DNA of 64,000 nucleotides from Cryptomeria japonica (taxonomy: Eukaryota; Streptophyta; Pinopsida; Cupressales; Cupressaceae), in NCBI RefSeq assembly GCF_030272615.1, contig NC_081412.1, positions 480,181,157 to 480,245,156 on the forward strand, written 5' to 3'. The translations under genes and the position numbers were made by a program. The notes below the pieces were generated by a model that saw only the letters and a list, made by a program, of their open reading frames with translations, was not told where the DNA came from and searched no databases. Each line of letters starts with the position of its first letter. Position 1 is the first letter of the stretch. Below are positions 1-12,121 of this stretch, in pieces.

Positions 1-2368
1 CACTTCTGTAAAAACACAGAATAGCGCTATTGCGACAGAGTGTCGCCCAAATGGACTTGTAACCGAAAAATCAAGAATTAGGCTTGTGGAAGCCCCCCCC
101 TTTGAGCATCGATTTTATTAACTTGTTTCTTTTCTTTGTGCAGGTTAAACAACACAACAAAAATCACAAAAATTTTCATTTAGTGCTTAAAAAGAACTTA
201 AAAACACAAAAAAGAGTTTTTCATTGTTTTCTAGTTAGGCCTCATTTTTATTTGGTGCTTAAAATCAACAAAACAAACTTTCTTTCTTGCATCAATTGGG
301 ACTTAAAAATCACAATCCACACTTCAAATTTTTGGTGCAGTAAAAAGAACAATCCACTTGTCTTTATTTTGGCAAAAACAAATTTTCCTTCATGCAATCG
401 TGTTTTTTAAGTTGACCAGGACTTTCAACTTCTAGATTACAAAACATATTGCTTTGAAGTTAAAAAGAACACCATGGCTGTTGGAGCAACATCTCCAAAT
501 AGTTAGATCACATTTGCAAATGCTGGATTAAAAGGAACAAGTGTTTTACGTATTTGGCACGCTTGTGCATAAAAAGTCAGTCGAGTGGTCCTACTTCTAA
601 CACACACTATCCTCTCCCTTGGCTCTCGTGGTCCTAGGTGCAAGAGAAAAGTGTTAGTAACGCTCAAATTTTATCTTTTTAAGAGAGGCCTGCCAAGGGA
701 TCGATACTCTTGGGAACGACCTCGAGCGGTAAATCCTTCGAGCCGCTATAGAAATCAGGTGAGAGCGAAAGCTGTAGCCTTGGGTATAGCTGTTCCTACA
801 GTGTAACTGGCCGAAAGGACAAATGGGCCCCACCACCAGTTACAAGGCTCTTAAGTGAGTCACTGCAGAATGAACTTATGTCCAAAGCCATCGAACATGA
901 CTAAACACTTTTAAGTAGTAGCCCACCTGTTCTATTGATTGAGGATATTTGAGGTATAATTTAGTGCAAGAGCATAGATGGTTTTGCTCCCAAGATACTC
1001 ACCATACATATTTCCTTGAGTAGAAACATAGCTTTTTGAAAAGTCACTTGTGGCTTGATAAAAGTGGTGACTCCCCCATCATAGGGATCATCTATTTGTT
1101 ATGCTCGTGCAAGACTTAGTATATCACATCCTTACCTGCCACGGCGGGATTCATAAGGTATGTAGTACCAAAGTCGAAGAAATATCAAGATGTGGGCTAA
1201 ATTTATCACAACTGGCCATTTGACCTTAGGGATAAAAAGTGTTTGAAGTGTGTTCGTTTTACAGACCTAGTGCAAATTGAGCCGACTTCAGGCTTTGGAA
1301 ATACACCTTAAAATAAATCTAAAGGAAGGGTCAAAAAACAAGTCCAAAGGATTGGGTTGATCTAGACCCATACTCATTTGTGCCTTTGAGGCTACAATTT
1401 TGTGTTTGTGTGCTTGCTTTGTTTTCTTGTCAAAGAAAAATCAGAGAATCAATCCCAAAAACAAAGTATTCATCCAACATCTGTCAACACAACTAAAAAC
1501 AAAGTGCAAACAACACAGAGTCACCACTTTTATGACCATTCTTCACATCTTGCGAAAGAAGAATTGTCATCAGAATATTACCTTGAAAAGAAGACCATTG
1601 AGCTCAAAGGCTTTAATCAAAAGAAAGAAATTCTTCTATATCAATAGACAAATCTTTGTCTCACATAGAGTCTTTCTACATCGCATGCGTCTATACCTTC
1701 AAGGAAAAACAAACGAATTTGATTCAGAATCATTGAACCGCAGAGCTTTTATGCAATATAGAGCTCTGAGTTATCACAAAAATCAAGGAGGAAAGATTAA
1801 TCCCAATTTCTTCCCAAACATCTGTATCACCTACAACACAGCTCGAGAAGTGCCACCAACCCCTGAAAGGGAAGAAGAAGAGTTTGTCCCATTTGTGACA
1901 CAAAGTTTTTATTGAAAGTTGAAAACATTTTCATCCATCATCCCACTCATACATCATCACTTCATCATCAATCCCTCCCAACTCTCAAAACATTAAGAGG
2001 TTCTTGTCCCACGATTCCTTTTTTGATATTGCTTGAAATCAAAACACATCACATCACTTTTAGATTGTTTCTACATCTAGGATAAGCTCCTCCTAAGAGA
2101 CACATCTACGCAGGTTAAAACTAGTTCATGAGTGAATCCTCTCATTGCTAGGTAGTCAAAATCTGTAACACATCTCAGATTTCTCTACACCTTATCACAT
2201 CCAAAATCATCAAAACAAGCAAGAAATTCAACGAAGGAATTTCGGTTACATATACCTTAAAGTGCTAGAAATCCCCCATACAATACAAATCACCAACCAA
2301 TCAATCTTTCATTTCATCACCACTCATCATCATCTTCAATCAACTTCAAAAACAAACTAGTAAACAAA
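1..2368 (+). other. Untranslated leader of element 1
   Basis: No coding gene is seen. The stretch matches the leader of element 4 in several blocks, for example the phrase aaaaagaacaccatg near 463 and near 62885, and the 'tcttttctttgtgcaggtt' stretch near 130 against a similar one near 62420. This shows the window starts just inside the element, downstream of its 5' LTR. Positions 32-46 form a small perfect hairpin (GCGAC, AGAGT loop, GTCGC). The open frame at 1400-1915 has no family resemblance and is taken as chance. Confidence 0.7.
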
Positions 2369-4000
2369 ATGGCTCAAACCCGATCGCGATCAAGGCAGCG
2401 AGAAATAGAAATTGAGGAAGAAGAGGACAACCTCAATGAATTTCAAGAAGCACTTGGAGGAAATGGGAATGATGAAAACCCAGGTACACCCACTCCTTCA
2501 ACAATCGAAAGGGTTCAGCATAACCCTCATTTTAACAGATTATTTGATGAAATATTAAGGAGCAATGCGGATGCTCACTTTTTACGACTTGCTCAAGAAG
2601 GAGCCAAACTCCCCTCAGACTTTGATCTTGCCCAATTAAGACAAGCATCAGAAAGACAAAGTCACCATGAGGAGGAAAGGCGTAGAGATCCCATCAGATA
2701 TAACATCCCTCGAGGTAACCCACCACCTCCTCCTCCTAATGAAATAGAGATGTTGCGGCAACAAGTTGAGAATCTCGCCCAACAACTTCATAGTGGTGTT
2801 AAGACCAATCAATTCTCACTTAACGACATCTATCCCTATCCGTTTGATAGGAATCTTTATATGCCACCTTTTCCACGTGGGTTCGAAACACCAAAATTTG
2901 AAAAATATAGAGGAAAGGGAGATCCCCGCAATCATGTCCGAGAATTTCATTCCGCTTGTCTTGAAGTGGCTTATGAGGACACATACCTAATGCGCCTTTT
3001 TCCCCAAAGCTTGGGAGGAACAACCACATCATGGTTTTCTCGACTACCAGGTGGCATTAGAACATTTGAGGAACTCATCCAGAAGTTCCTATCTCATTAC
3101 TCTTATAATATTGAACGCGACATCACCATGGCTGATCTATGCAACACCAAACAAAAACCAGGTGAATTATTCTCAGTATTCCTGCAACGATGGCGCCAAA
3201 TGTCTAGCAGACGTTCTCTTCAGTTACCTGAACGAGAACTAGTGGAAATTTTCATTTCCAACTTAAACGAAGAAATGGAATTTCACCTGGATGTCAAAGA
3301 CACAGATTCTTTTAACGATATGATCACCAAAGGTATAAAATGTGAAAGGGCACTCATCAAAAAAGGACTCATCAAAATCTTTAATGAACCCAAAGATGGT
3401 CCTCGCCCGCGCTTCAATAGCGATAAACCAAACTTCTAGAACAAGAATAAGAATATCGTCAATGATGGGGTTGTGGATGCTCGGACTATCCAAAATGCAC
3501 AACCTGTGGTTCGGTTTGCAGGACAAAATCCTCCACCTCAAAATAACACAAATGTCCTTCCTAATCAAGGTCGCATCACATCTCAGGATGAACCAAGACC
3601 TCGTCCACAAAAACAAAAACGCACATACACTCCCTTAGGGGAACCCATTGAAACAGTGATGCGACAACTCATTTCTCAGAATTTGATCACTCTACCTAAG
3701 CTATCAAACTATGAGCCTCAGGTCAAACCGGCATGGTGGAGAGATACTGAACATTGTGAATTCCATCAAGGAAGAGGACACAAGACAAGTAATTGTCATC
3801 GATTGAAAGATCTCATTCAAGATCTTATTGATCGAGGAGAAATTGAAATTGAAGGGCATGACCCAAAAATGACCAATAATGATCATCAGATGTTCAAGAA
3901 TCCACTTCCATCACAAGATCAAAGGGGTCCTTCCACGTCCAGACGAGGTCCTGATACCACTGATTATACACAAGCTGCGTATAATTACACTGTCAATCAC
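2369..4000 (+). other. Element 1 gag region
   Basis: The N-terminus is charged (RSRSRQREIEIEEEED), followed by a proline-rich stretch and then a retrotransposon gag capsid domain at about residues 175-305 (2891-3283), with typical words such as YRGKGDPRNHVREF and FLQRWRQMSSR. A TAG stop at 3437 cuts the frame after residue 356. Beyond it, near 3755, the spacing C-x2-H-x4-H-x4-C (CEFHQGRGHKTSNC) looks like the zinc-binding knuckle variant of Tat elements. Gag would form the virus-like particle and bind element RNA. Confidence 0.8.
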
Positions 4001-4359
4001 CTGTATGATGCCAGTGAACAAATTGCAACTATCACCTTCAAAAATCCCACCTCAAATTGCAATGTTGTTACACATCGTGGCAAGGTCACCATAAAGGCAG
4101 CTCCACAAGGCACCACCTCCATCCCAAAGCAGTACAATCTTGTGGAACAATTAGACAAAACCCCTGCACTTATATCCATCTTGGAACTATTGCGTCTGTC
4201 ACCCTCTCATAAAACTATCTTGGATCAAGCACTCCAAGAGGCGTCAGTCCCTGCAAACCTGAATACAGACCAATTTCAAGCCATGGTTGGAAATCTAAAG
4301 TCCTCACCTTGTCTCACTTTTTCCGAAAGTGACAACTCTTCCTTCCAGCAACCTCATAA

Positions 4360-4687
4360 CGCCTCACTCCACATTGAAGGCTTTGTCAACCAACACAGGA
4401 TCAAGCGAGTCTTGATCGATAATGGAGCAGGCCTAAACATTTGTACACTACAGTTGGTCACAGCATTGGGATATGCAGTAGAATCAGTGGATCCTCGCAA
4501 GAAGATCACCATCAAAGCCTATGATGATGCAGAGCGTTCATCCAAAGGAGCCGTGGTCCTACCAATCCGAGTGGGCCCCGTGGTAAAGCACATCATTTGT
4601 CAGGTTCTGGACCTTCCTCTGCCATATAATCTATTATTAGGGAGACCTTGGATACATGCCATGCAAGCCGTTCCATCTACCTACCAT
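4360..4687 (+). other. Element 1 aspartic protease domain
   Basis: The retropepsin core is visible as VLIDNGAGLNI, with the catalytic aspartate codon at 4418-4420, followed by the flap-like region and LLGRPWIHAMQAVPSTYH at the end. The active-site triad is D-N-G instead of the usual D-S/T-G; I recall this variant from other plant Tat polyproteins. A TAA stop at 4688 replaces what is probably a glutamine right after the AVPSTYH motif. The enzyme would cut the polyprotein. Confidence 0.78.
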
Positions 4688-5158
4688 TAATGTATAAACC
4701 TCCCACATAACGGTGCAGAGATCACAATCCTGGGCGATGCAAATCCCTTTGCATTTTGCCATAATATCAGCCATCAACCAGAGATTACTGTTCCTAATAA
4801 TAGGGAAGCCATTTCCTCCACATCATATGTAAATCCCGCCTCTCTTGCCAGTTCAAACACTCCTATACCCAAGCAAGAAAAGCTTAAGATGAAAGTCACA
4901 GAGGAAGGTCCCGGGGAATATAACTTGAGTCAGCTCTTTTGTGTGGGACAAATGCCCACTTCTCCTAGAACGCATGGTAAACCCCAGCAGTTGCTCCAAC
5001 AATCCATAGTCACGCCCGCATGTGCTTTAACACCTTTCGTCCTTGGAAAGAGTCAAGAGGAAGAAACACAAGATGAGGACCTAGCAGACTGGATCTATAA
5101 AGACCCCGTTACCACTGATAAACCGCGAGTTACGCTTCCTACAGAACAGTATGGCAAA

Positions 5159-5284
5159 GGCCTCCTCATTATGCAAAGAATGGGGTATGATGGTCAAAGT
5201 GCTTTGGGATCTTGCAAACAAGGACGACAAGAACCGCTGTTGCCAGAGTTCAAGCCCAAAGGTAATACAGGCCTAGGCTTTGAA
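5159..5284 (+). other. G-patch-like motif downstream of the protease
   Basis: In the gag-pol frame the segment GLLIMQRMGYDGQSALG followed by x4-G and then, about 20 residues on, GLGF aligns with the glycine-rich G-patch pattern (MG-aromatic, x5-6, LG, x4, G). G-patches bind nucleic acid and occur next to the protease in betaretroviruses. The placement after the protease here is analogous. I believe similar stretches occur in other plant Tat elements. The following 300 residues (to 6343) are proline- and threonine-rich with no recognised domain. Confidence 0.6.
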
Positions 5285-6388
5285 AAAGAAGTCCTTCCTA
5301 AACTCAGATTTAAAGGAAAACCTAGCAAACCATATTGCCCACCTACTGCAAAGAGGACACCTTTCATACTCAAAGCACCATCAAACACTATCCCCACTGC
5401 CCCATCGAGACTCACAACCCCACCGCAACCATCACCAGTGCCAAACATACCACCAATCGCACCAGTAATCCCATCAATAACACCAATAGTAGCAGCAACT
5501 ACATTGGAACCCGCAGTAACATCTATGGCACCAGCCGTTCCAACAGCAGCCACTAAATCAACACTGTCGATACTTCCAGTGACAAATCCTTTAAATCCCA
5601 TCATGGTTCCTACAACACCAATCACTACAAAGATACATAAACCAATCACACCTGCCGTGTTTAACTCTAAAGACATCCCAGTATGGTATAGCAATCGAAT
5701 GCTGGAAAGTGATTCAGAGACCGACTCACATGAGTGGGAATTCGATTCAGTGCAACTTAATACTTCAGATGAGGAAGACACATCACCACCTCCGCCACGC
5801 AAAGACATTCCTGTTTACGGAGAAGCACAGATAAAGACCACTTGGGTACCTGAGCTGGAAACATCTTCCACAGACCCTACGTCTCATCCTACGCCTGATT
5901 CTGACAGGGAGAGTACCATCAACGACCTTCACCACACTATCTTAACCCTCACTGATACCTCTAACGAACTCAATCTAATCGATGAAGTAATGCCCATTAT
6001 CCACCCTGAACTCATCGAATGGAACCAACCAAATCCCCCATGTCTTGACCTCTTCCAAAACGATGAGGCTATCATTGACTTTTTGGAATTAAGGGATAAT
6101 CTACCAAGCGAGGATCACAAAGCTGGATTCGCCATTGAACTTAATAGTGCAGCATACTTTGGGGCGGATGCCAAACCCTTCAGCTGCAAAAATATAACAA
6201 TAAAACATGGATCTTCCAGTGAAAACCACACTGTGGCACTGTTTGATCCGACAAAAGTAAAAAGAAAGAGCGTATCCAATGGTGAAAACCTCTCTGAGGC
6301 GCCTGAGGATGAAGGGTTTGACATTCTCCCTGCTAGTACACAATAGGAACGATCAACGATTCTCATTGAGGAGACTAAAGAATACAAT

Positions 6389-7850
6389 GTGGGGACTCCT
6401 GAAAACCCTCATATCATACATCTGGCATCTCTTCTCACTCCAGAGGAACAGCCTAAGTTTATAAAGTTCTTCCAGAAGCGTCAGATCAACTTTGCATGGT
6501 CATATGCAGACATGCCTGGGCTTGATCCTGATTTAGTCATGCATCATCTCACAGTAGCAGAAGGAGCCAAACCTGTCAAGCAGAAGCTTCGTAAGATGCA
6601 TCCCCAGATTGCAGTGCTAGTCAAAACAGAACTCAAGAAACTCCTAGATGTTGGTTTCATTAGACCAATTGATTATGCAGAATGGATCTCCAACATCGTG
6701 CCAGTTGGCAAACCAAAAGGGGGCATCCGCATTTGTACTGACTTCAGAGATCTGAATAAGGCATGTCCTAAGGATGACTTCCCCCTTCCAAATATTGACA
6801 TCATAGTGGATCTAATAGCAGGACATGCCATGCTTTCACTCATGGATGGCTTTTCAGGATACAATCAAATAAAGATCGCACCAGAGGATCAACATAAGAC
6901 AGCCTTCACATGTCCATGGGGCACATACTGCTGGAATGTAATGCCTTTTGGTCTAAAGAATGCAGGAGCGACCTATCAAAGAGCAATGACCACCATCTTC
7001 CATGACATGATGCATACTATGATGGAAGACTATGTGGATGATTTACTAGCAAAATCACTCACAAGAGAAGGACATCTCCATATCTTAGATCAAATCTTTG
7101 ATAGACTGGAACAATATCATGTTCGACTCAACCCAAAGAAATGTGTCTTTGGAGTGACCTCCGGGAAACTTCTAGGATACATTGTCTCAAGCAAAGGTAT
7201 TGAGGTCGACCCAGCAAAGGTTAAGGCAATAATGGACATGCCACCTCCACGGAATATCAGTCAGCTAAGGACATTACAAGGACGGCTTCAATCCATCCGA
7301 AGATTCATTGCACAATTGGCTGATAAGTGTCACCCCTTCACACACCTGCTACACAAGAACATATGCTTTCAATGGGATGACAGATGCCAGCAAGCATTTC
7401 AGGCACTTAAAGACTATCTCATGAATCCACCATTGTTGATGCCACCAGATCCAAGTAGACCATTATTACTCTATATCTCGGCAACAAGTACAGCATTGGG
7501 TGTACTACTGGCACAACATAATGCAGAAGGTAAAGAGTGTGCTATTTACTACATCTCTCGCACACTGGTTGGCTATGAACTCAATTACACACCTATTGAG
7601 CGAGCTTGCCTAGCAGTAATCCTGGCAGCCACTAAATTGCGACACTATCTATTGACACACAAGGTGCAACTCATTGCAAAGATTGATCCACTCAAGTACT
7701 TACTCAGCAAAGCAGCATTGACAGGTCGTTTGGCCAAATGGGTAATGATTCTAAGTGAATTCGACATCGAGTATGTAGACCGTAAAGCTATCAAAGGGCA
7801 GGTCATTGCAGATCAGTTGGCCGATGCACCTCTCATAGGTGATCATCCTC
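6389..7850 (+). other. Element 1 reverse transcriptase and connected RNase H
   Basis: RT shows RICTDFRDLNKACPKDDFPL, MDGFSGYNQI, TAFTCPWGTYCWNVMPFGL and the catalytic YVDD at 7031-7042, followed by LNPKKCVFG and the thumb. The gypsy-type RNase H follows from about 7440 (LLLYISATSTALGVLLAQ, ELNYTPIERACLAV, IADQLAD). Its first catalytic aspartate is missing: a T/S stands where LYxxxSD is usual. This degenerate domain probably serves as a connection, and the second RNase H does the catalysis. Confidence 0.88.
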
Positions 7851-7899
7851 TCATTTCCAATTTTCCAGATGAAGAGATATTCATGATTACAGAAGCACA

Positions 7900-8285
7900 G
7901 TCATGGAAACGATATTTTGATGGTTCATACACTAGGCATGGCTCGGGGGCAGGCATTCTGTTTATCACACCTCAAGGTGATAGCATCCCGAAGTCTTACA
8001 GGCTCACATTTCCATGCACAAACAACATAGCAGAATATGAGGCTTTGGTCACAGGACTCAGGCTAGCCATACAATGGAAATTAAAAGAACTACTAGTATA
8101 TGGCGACTCGCAACTGGTCATTCAACAAGCAACTGATGAATATCAAACCAAAGATGATAAAATCATGCCATACAAGCAAATGGTGGACACTCTAAAGACA
8201 TCATTTACTACTATCACTTTTGAGCAGATACCAAGAGATCAGAATCGAGCTGCTGACGCTATGGCTACTATCGCATCTCTCCTAG
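7900..8285 (+). other. Element 1 second, archaeal-type RNase H (aRNH)
   Basis: The domain begins with YFDGSYTRHGSGAGI, continues with NNIAEYEALVTGLRLA and VYGDSQLVIQQ, and ends with PRDQNRAADAMATIASLL. The D-E-D-D catalytic set is complete and spaced as in plant and archaeal RNase H1. Its position between the gypsy RNase H and the integrase defines the Tat lineage. It would remove the RNA strand during reverse transcription. Confidence 0.85.
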
Positions 8286-8564
8286 ATCTTCCACAAAATT
8301 CAACACGCTACGAGTTCTTGGTAGAACAGCTTTGGATTCCTGCTTATGATATCCCCGAATCCGAAATGATATGTCGCCTTGTCGGTTTTGAATCCCCATG
8401 GTACGGTGAGTTCTACACCTATCTCCGCGATCACACCCTTCCTCCCGACCAATCAAATAACCAACGAAAAACCTTCATTCGCCAAACTGCTCGATATACC
8501 ATTATTGCCGAAACCCTATACCGACGTAGTCTTGATGGTACTCTCCTTCGATGTCTGGAACAAG

Positions 8565-9655
8565 ATGAGATAACAAAGGCTTTGGAAGAGGTACATGAAG
8601 GAATTTGCGGGACTCACTCAAGTGGTCCATCACTAGCCAAGAAGATCATGCGAGCTGGATACTATTGGCCCTCTATGGAAAAGGATTCCTACTATTTTGT
8701 CAGGAAATGCAAGAAATGTCAAGTTCACGGTGACCTAATACATGCACCAGCACAGGAACTGCAACCAATCACAACACCATGGCCTTTTTGTCAATGGGGC
8801 CTTGACCTTGTGGGTAAAATCCATCCATCTTCATCCAATGGCCATAAATTCATTATTACCGCCACTGAATATTTCACAAAGTGGATCGAAGCTGTTCCAC
8901 TTACCCAAGTCACCGGCAAGTAGATCACCTCATTCATCCTCAATTACATCATCTGCCGGTATGGTGTGCCCATGTCCATTGTCACAGATAACGGTCTCCC
9001 TTTCAAAAATCAGGATGTCCGTGAACTTTGTGAGAAATTTCATATCCAACACCGCTTTTCCACTCCCTATTACCCACAAGGCAATGGTCAGGCCGAAGCA
9101 TCTAATAAAAACATATTGAGAATCCTAAAGAAGACAGTCAATGATGCCGGCCGTGATTGGCATGTTCAACTAAATCCAGCGCTATGGGCATATCGAACTA
9201 GCATTCGAACCCCTACAGGTGCAACTCCTTATTCATTGGTCTATGGTGCAGAAGCTATCTTACCTATTGAGGTCGAGATACCGTCACTACGGGTTTCCTT
9301 GCACAATCTCATTGATGATGAAGCATATAGAGTCTCACGCCTTCAGAACTTAGAGTTACTTAATGAGAAACGACAAGCTGCATACAATCACCTCAAAGCC
9401 TATCAGCAGCGCATGAGTAGAAGTTACAATCACCGAGTTAGATCTCGTACATTTGAGGTAGGTGATCTTGTTCTTCGAGAAAATCCTCGCAACCAACCAA
9501 ACAGAGAACATCAAGGCAAGTTTGAATCAAACTGGTTGGGCCCATATGTTGTCACTGCTGTATTCGGGTCTGGGGCATATCAGTTGGCTACATCAGACGG
9601 AGAACCGCTTACAGATCCAATCAACAGCATGCACCTCAAACGGTTTTATACCTAA
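8565..9655 (+). other. Element 1 integrase
   Basis: The zinc-binding H-H-C-C domain is present (HEGICGTH followed by KCKKC). The catalytic core has D in WGLDLVG (about 8804), D in IVTDNG (about 8978) and E in GQAEASNKN (about 9094). A TAG stop at 8921, probably from CAG, lies between the first and second catalytic aspartates. The C-terminal part (FEVGDLVLRE, FESNWLGPYVV, NSMHLKRFY) is the GPY-type module. No chromodomain follows. Confidence 0.87.
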
Positions 9656-10076
9656 GGTGTACAGAGCATCAGGCTCCCCTACATATCAGAAAAATACCAA
9701 AAACATTCAGAAAATTCCTGAAGAAAATACAAAAACATTCAAAAAAAAAAAAAAAAAGTAAAGAAAAATCATGCATCCAAACGGTGAACAACCACTCCGG
9801 TGGCACCTTGGGTAAGTGCGATGGTGAAAAACCTAGCAAACAGGCACCACTCGTAAAGGCAATAGCTCCATTATCTTTCAAAGCTTGTTGCGATCATATT
9901 CATGCACACATACATCCATCCATCCAAACTATGGCTTGTTATTTGATCTGCAATTAAGAAAGTACTCCACGCGTCTAGCATCCCACCTTTTCATAGTCCG
10001 GTCTACAAACTGGGGGCAATATCCTTACCCTCGTGATGGAAGTGGATTCTACATTACTGGTGATTCATTGGCAAAA

Positions 10077-10350
10077 ACATTCAAAAATGTCTCGCAAAAT
10101 ACAAAAACATTCAAAAATGACTCACAAAATCCAAAAACATTCAAAAACTATTACACAAAATCCAAAAACATTCAAAAATGTCTCGCAAAATCCAAAAACA
10201 TTCAAAAATGTCTCGTAAAATCCAAAAACATTCAAAAATGTCTCGCAAAATCCAAAAACATTCAAAAATGTCTCGTAAAATCCAAAAACATTCAAAAATG
10301 TCTCAACAAAATCCACAAACATTCAAAAATTGTTTCACAAAATACAAAAA
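10077..10350 (+). repeat. 30-bp tandem array, about nine copies
   Basis: The unit acattcaaaaatgtctcgca plus aaatccaaaa repeats head to tail, starting at 10077, 10107, 10137, 10168, 10198, 10228, 10258, 10288 and 10319. Central copies are nearly identical and differ only at gcaaa/gtaaa; outer copies are more diverged and two carry one extra base. A loosely related stretch at 9690-9745 suggests where the unit came from. Confidence 0.9.
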
Positions 10351-11581
10351 CATCAGAAAACATTGAAAATCACACAAAAAACATGGCAACACCTTGTACA
10401 TATTCATCCGATCAGATGCAAAACAAACATTGACAAACTACTCACACAATGACCATTTACCAATCAAACCAAAACAATCGACATCAACAATCCAAACCTG
10501 TCTTTTAAACAAGGATGCATCCTTCCTTACCAAAACAAAGACAAAAGTGACGTTTTCTTTGACAAGAAAATTCTGTTAAGCTATCAAATACTTGGTTGAT
10601 TTGTGAGTTCAATTGTTTGTTTATCTGTATCGGAATCTTTTAGCATTGTTTTGTATCGTTTGCGCATTATTTCCGATGAAGTTCTGGGGCATGTACTAAT
10701 GGTGTCTACGTGGGAAGTTCACTAAGCTACGTGATCCTATGCAAAATGCAGTCATAGATCACTACGGCTTGCTGACTACAGCGTATACCTCGACCATATG
10801 AGCATGAACCATTACCAAGGATCCATATTCTTTATTCTTTATGTATATTTTGTTTGGTTACAGGTACAATGCTCATCCTTTGATTCCTCTTCCTCCAAAT
10901 TGGATAAAGGTTTTATTTCTTAGTACGGTATGCACTTGTCTCAGGATCTGATCAGCCTAAGATCAAGGAGGACAATCCAAGTCATGCATGAAAGGAGATA
11001 ATCCTTGTCTGTTCCGCAAGCAATACTCTGGTCAACTTGATCCATTATATCAAGTTGCTTGTATTAACTTGCTATATAAAATCCATGAAAGGAATACTCA
11101 GGTCATCTTGAATCATTATGTCAAGATGCTTGTATTCTCTTCCAACATTTTAAAGCTCAATGATGAAAATAGAGCACTATGGATCGTCATCTCATCTCAT
11201 CTGTATATATTGCATTTTGTTGCATTCCACCCATCCATACACTCATAATAGCTACATATCATGCATACATAGTCATAATAATGCATACTCTATTTTCCTC
11301 TTCTTCCATAGGAATGAGTCATAGGTTTTCCCTTTCTTCTATCTAACATCGAACCCACCCCCCCTCACCCTCCCCATCTCGATAATCAGCATCACATACC
11401 CTACATCGTTTCTCAATCAACCCAATCAAGCCACGTTCATCACCATCCATCTCTAAATAGGAGGGATTGTGTTTCCTATCCTAAGTCATCCAATAAGCCA
11501 AGCAAGTTACTCTGTCTGCACAGGTACATTGACTCACACACACCTAGACTATCAATAGATACTCTGATCAAGTATCTTCGG

Positions 11582-11866
11582 GTCTCAACAGGTAATCGAT
11601 TATGGTAATCCTAGACTACATCAGGCATTTATCATAATGACCTAGTCTCAACGGGGTTGCCATGATTCCCCACAACCATCCATCACATGCACACACCATC
11701 AATTGATCAACCAATCAAACACAATCACATCGGACAATTACATCAATTGTCTAAGTCTCAACGAGTATTTTTGTTTCATATACCTTGACTTCATCGGGCA
11801 ATTGCATCAATTGCCTAAGTCTCATCAGGTCACTTTGCTTCACTTACTCAGACTTTATCTTGTCCA
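11582..11866 (+). repeat. Degenerate 32-bp-period array
   Basis: A core like agtctcaacrgg or agactwcatcrgg recurs with its gact/gtct box at 11582, 11614, 11645 and then at 11755, 11787, 11819 and 11851, which is almost exactly every 32 bp. The spacers are themselves often self-complementary (for example caattgcatcaattg). The units have diverged strongly, so only the phase and the core remain. Confidence 0.6.
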
Positions 11867-12121
11867 AGCAAACAACTGGCATCAACTGTCATGCTTTGAC
11901 TTGACCGGGGCAATTAAACCGATTGCACCAGATTGTTCAACCAATTTTGATCACTTGTATAGCATCACTCGAAAGAACAACCACCACATTTTCACTGTAT
12001 CTCCTGTATGACCTAAGGGTACTCACTGGCTTGATGTTTCTCCATTTTATCCCCGTTTTCTTCTATTTTTCACCCACGTTGCTAACTTATTCTTTTCTAT
12101 CACCTCGCCAATTTTCATTCT

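Larger units (their letters stand above)
2369..9655 (+). pseudogene. gag-pol polyprotein of element 1, single frame with four nonsense codons
   Basis: From the ATG at 2369 to the stop at 9653-9655 the same frame runs for about 2,428 codons and is interrupted only at 3437 (TAG), 4688 (TAA), 6344 (TAG) and 8921 (TAG). I read each break point across and found no frameshift. Each stop sits where a glutamine codon (CAG or CAA) fits the family context, so all are explained by single C-to-T changes. Domain order: gag capsid domain, CCHC-like knuckle, aspartic protease, G-patch, reverse transcriptase, degenerate RNase H, archaeal-type RNase H, integrase. The product would make a particle, copy the RNA and insert the cDNA. 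As it stands the copy cannot make full-length protein. Confidence 0.88.
9656..12121 (+). other. 3' non-coding region of element 1
   Basis: About 2.5 kb with no gene between the gag-pol stop and the polypurine tract. It holds a poly-A run near 9740-9756, the 30-bp array at 10077-10350 and the 32-bp-period array at 11582-11866. Such long 3' internal regions are usual in large Tat elements. Open frames here, such as 9885-10433, arise from the repeats. Confidence 0.65.

Noticed and set aside
1400-1915. 171-codon open frame in the leader of element 1
   Set aside because: No family resemblance, composition like the surrounding leader, no homologous frame seen in the leader of element 4.
5194-5808. 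204-codon minus-strand open frame with Gly/Val-rich translation
   Set aside because: It is the antisense shadow of the Pro/Thr-rich part of gag-pol.
10077-10350. CRISPR-like regular array
   Set aside because: Units are directly adjacent with no unique spacers, and the DNA is plant retrotransposon sequence.
9885-10433. Open frames on both strands with repeated KSKNIQKCL or NVFGFCETFL
   Set aside because: They are translations of the 30-bp array and not genes.
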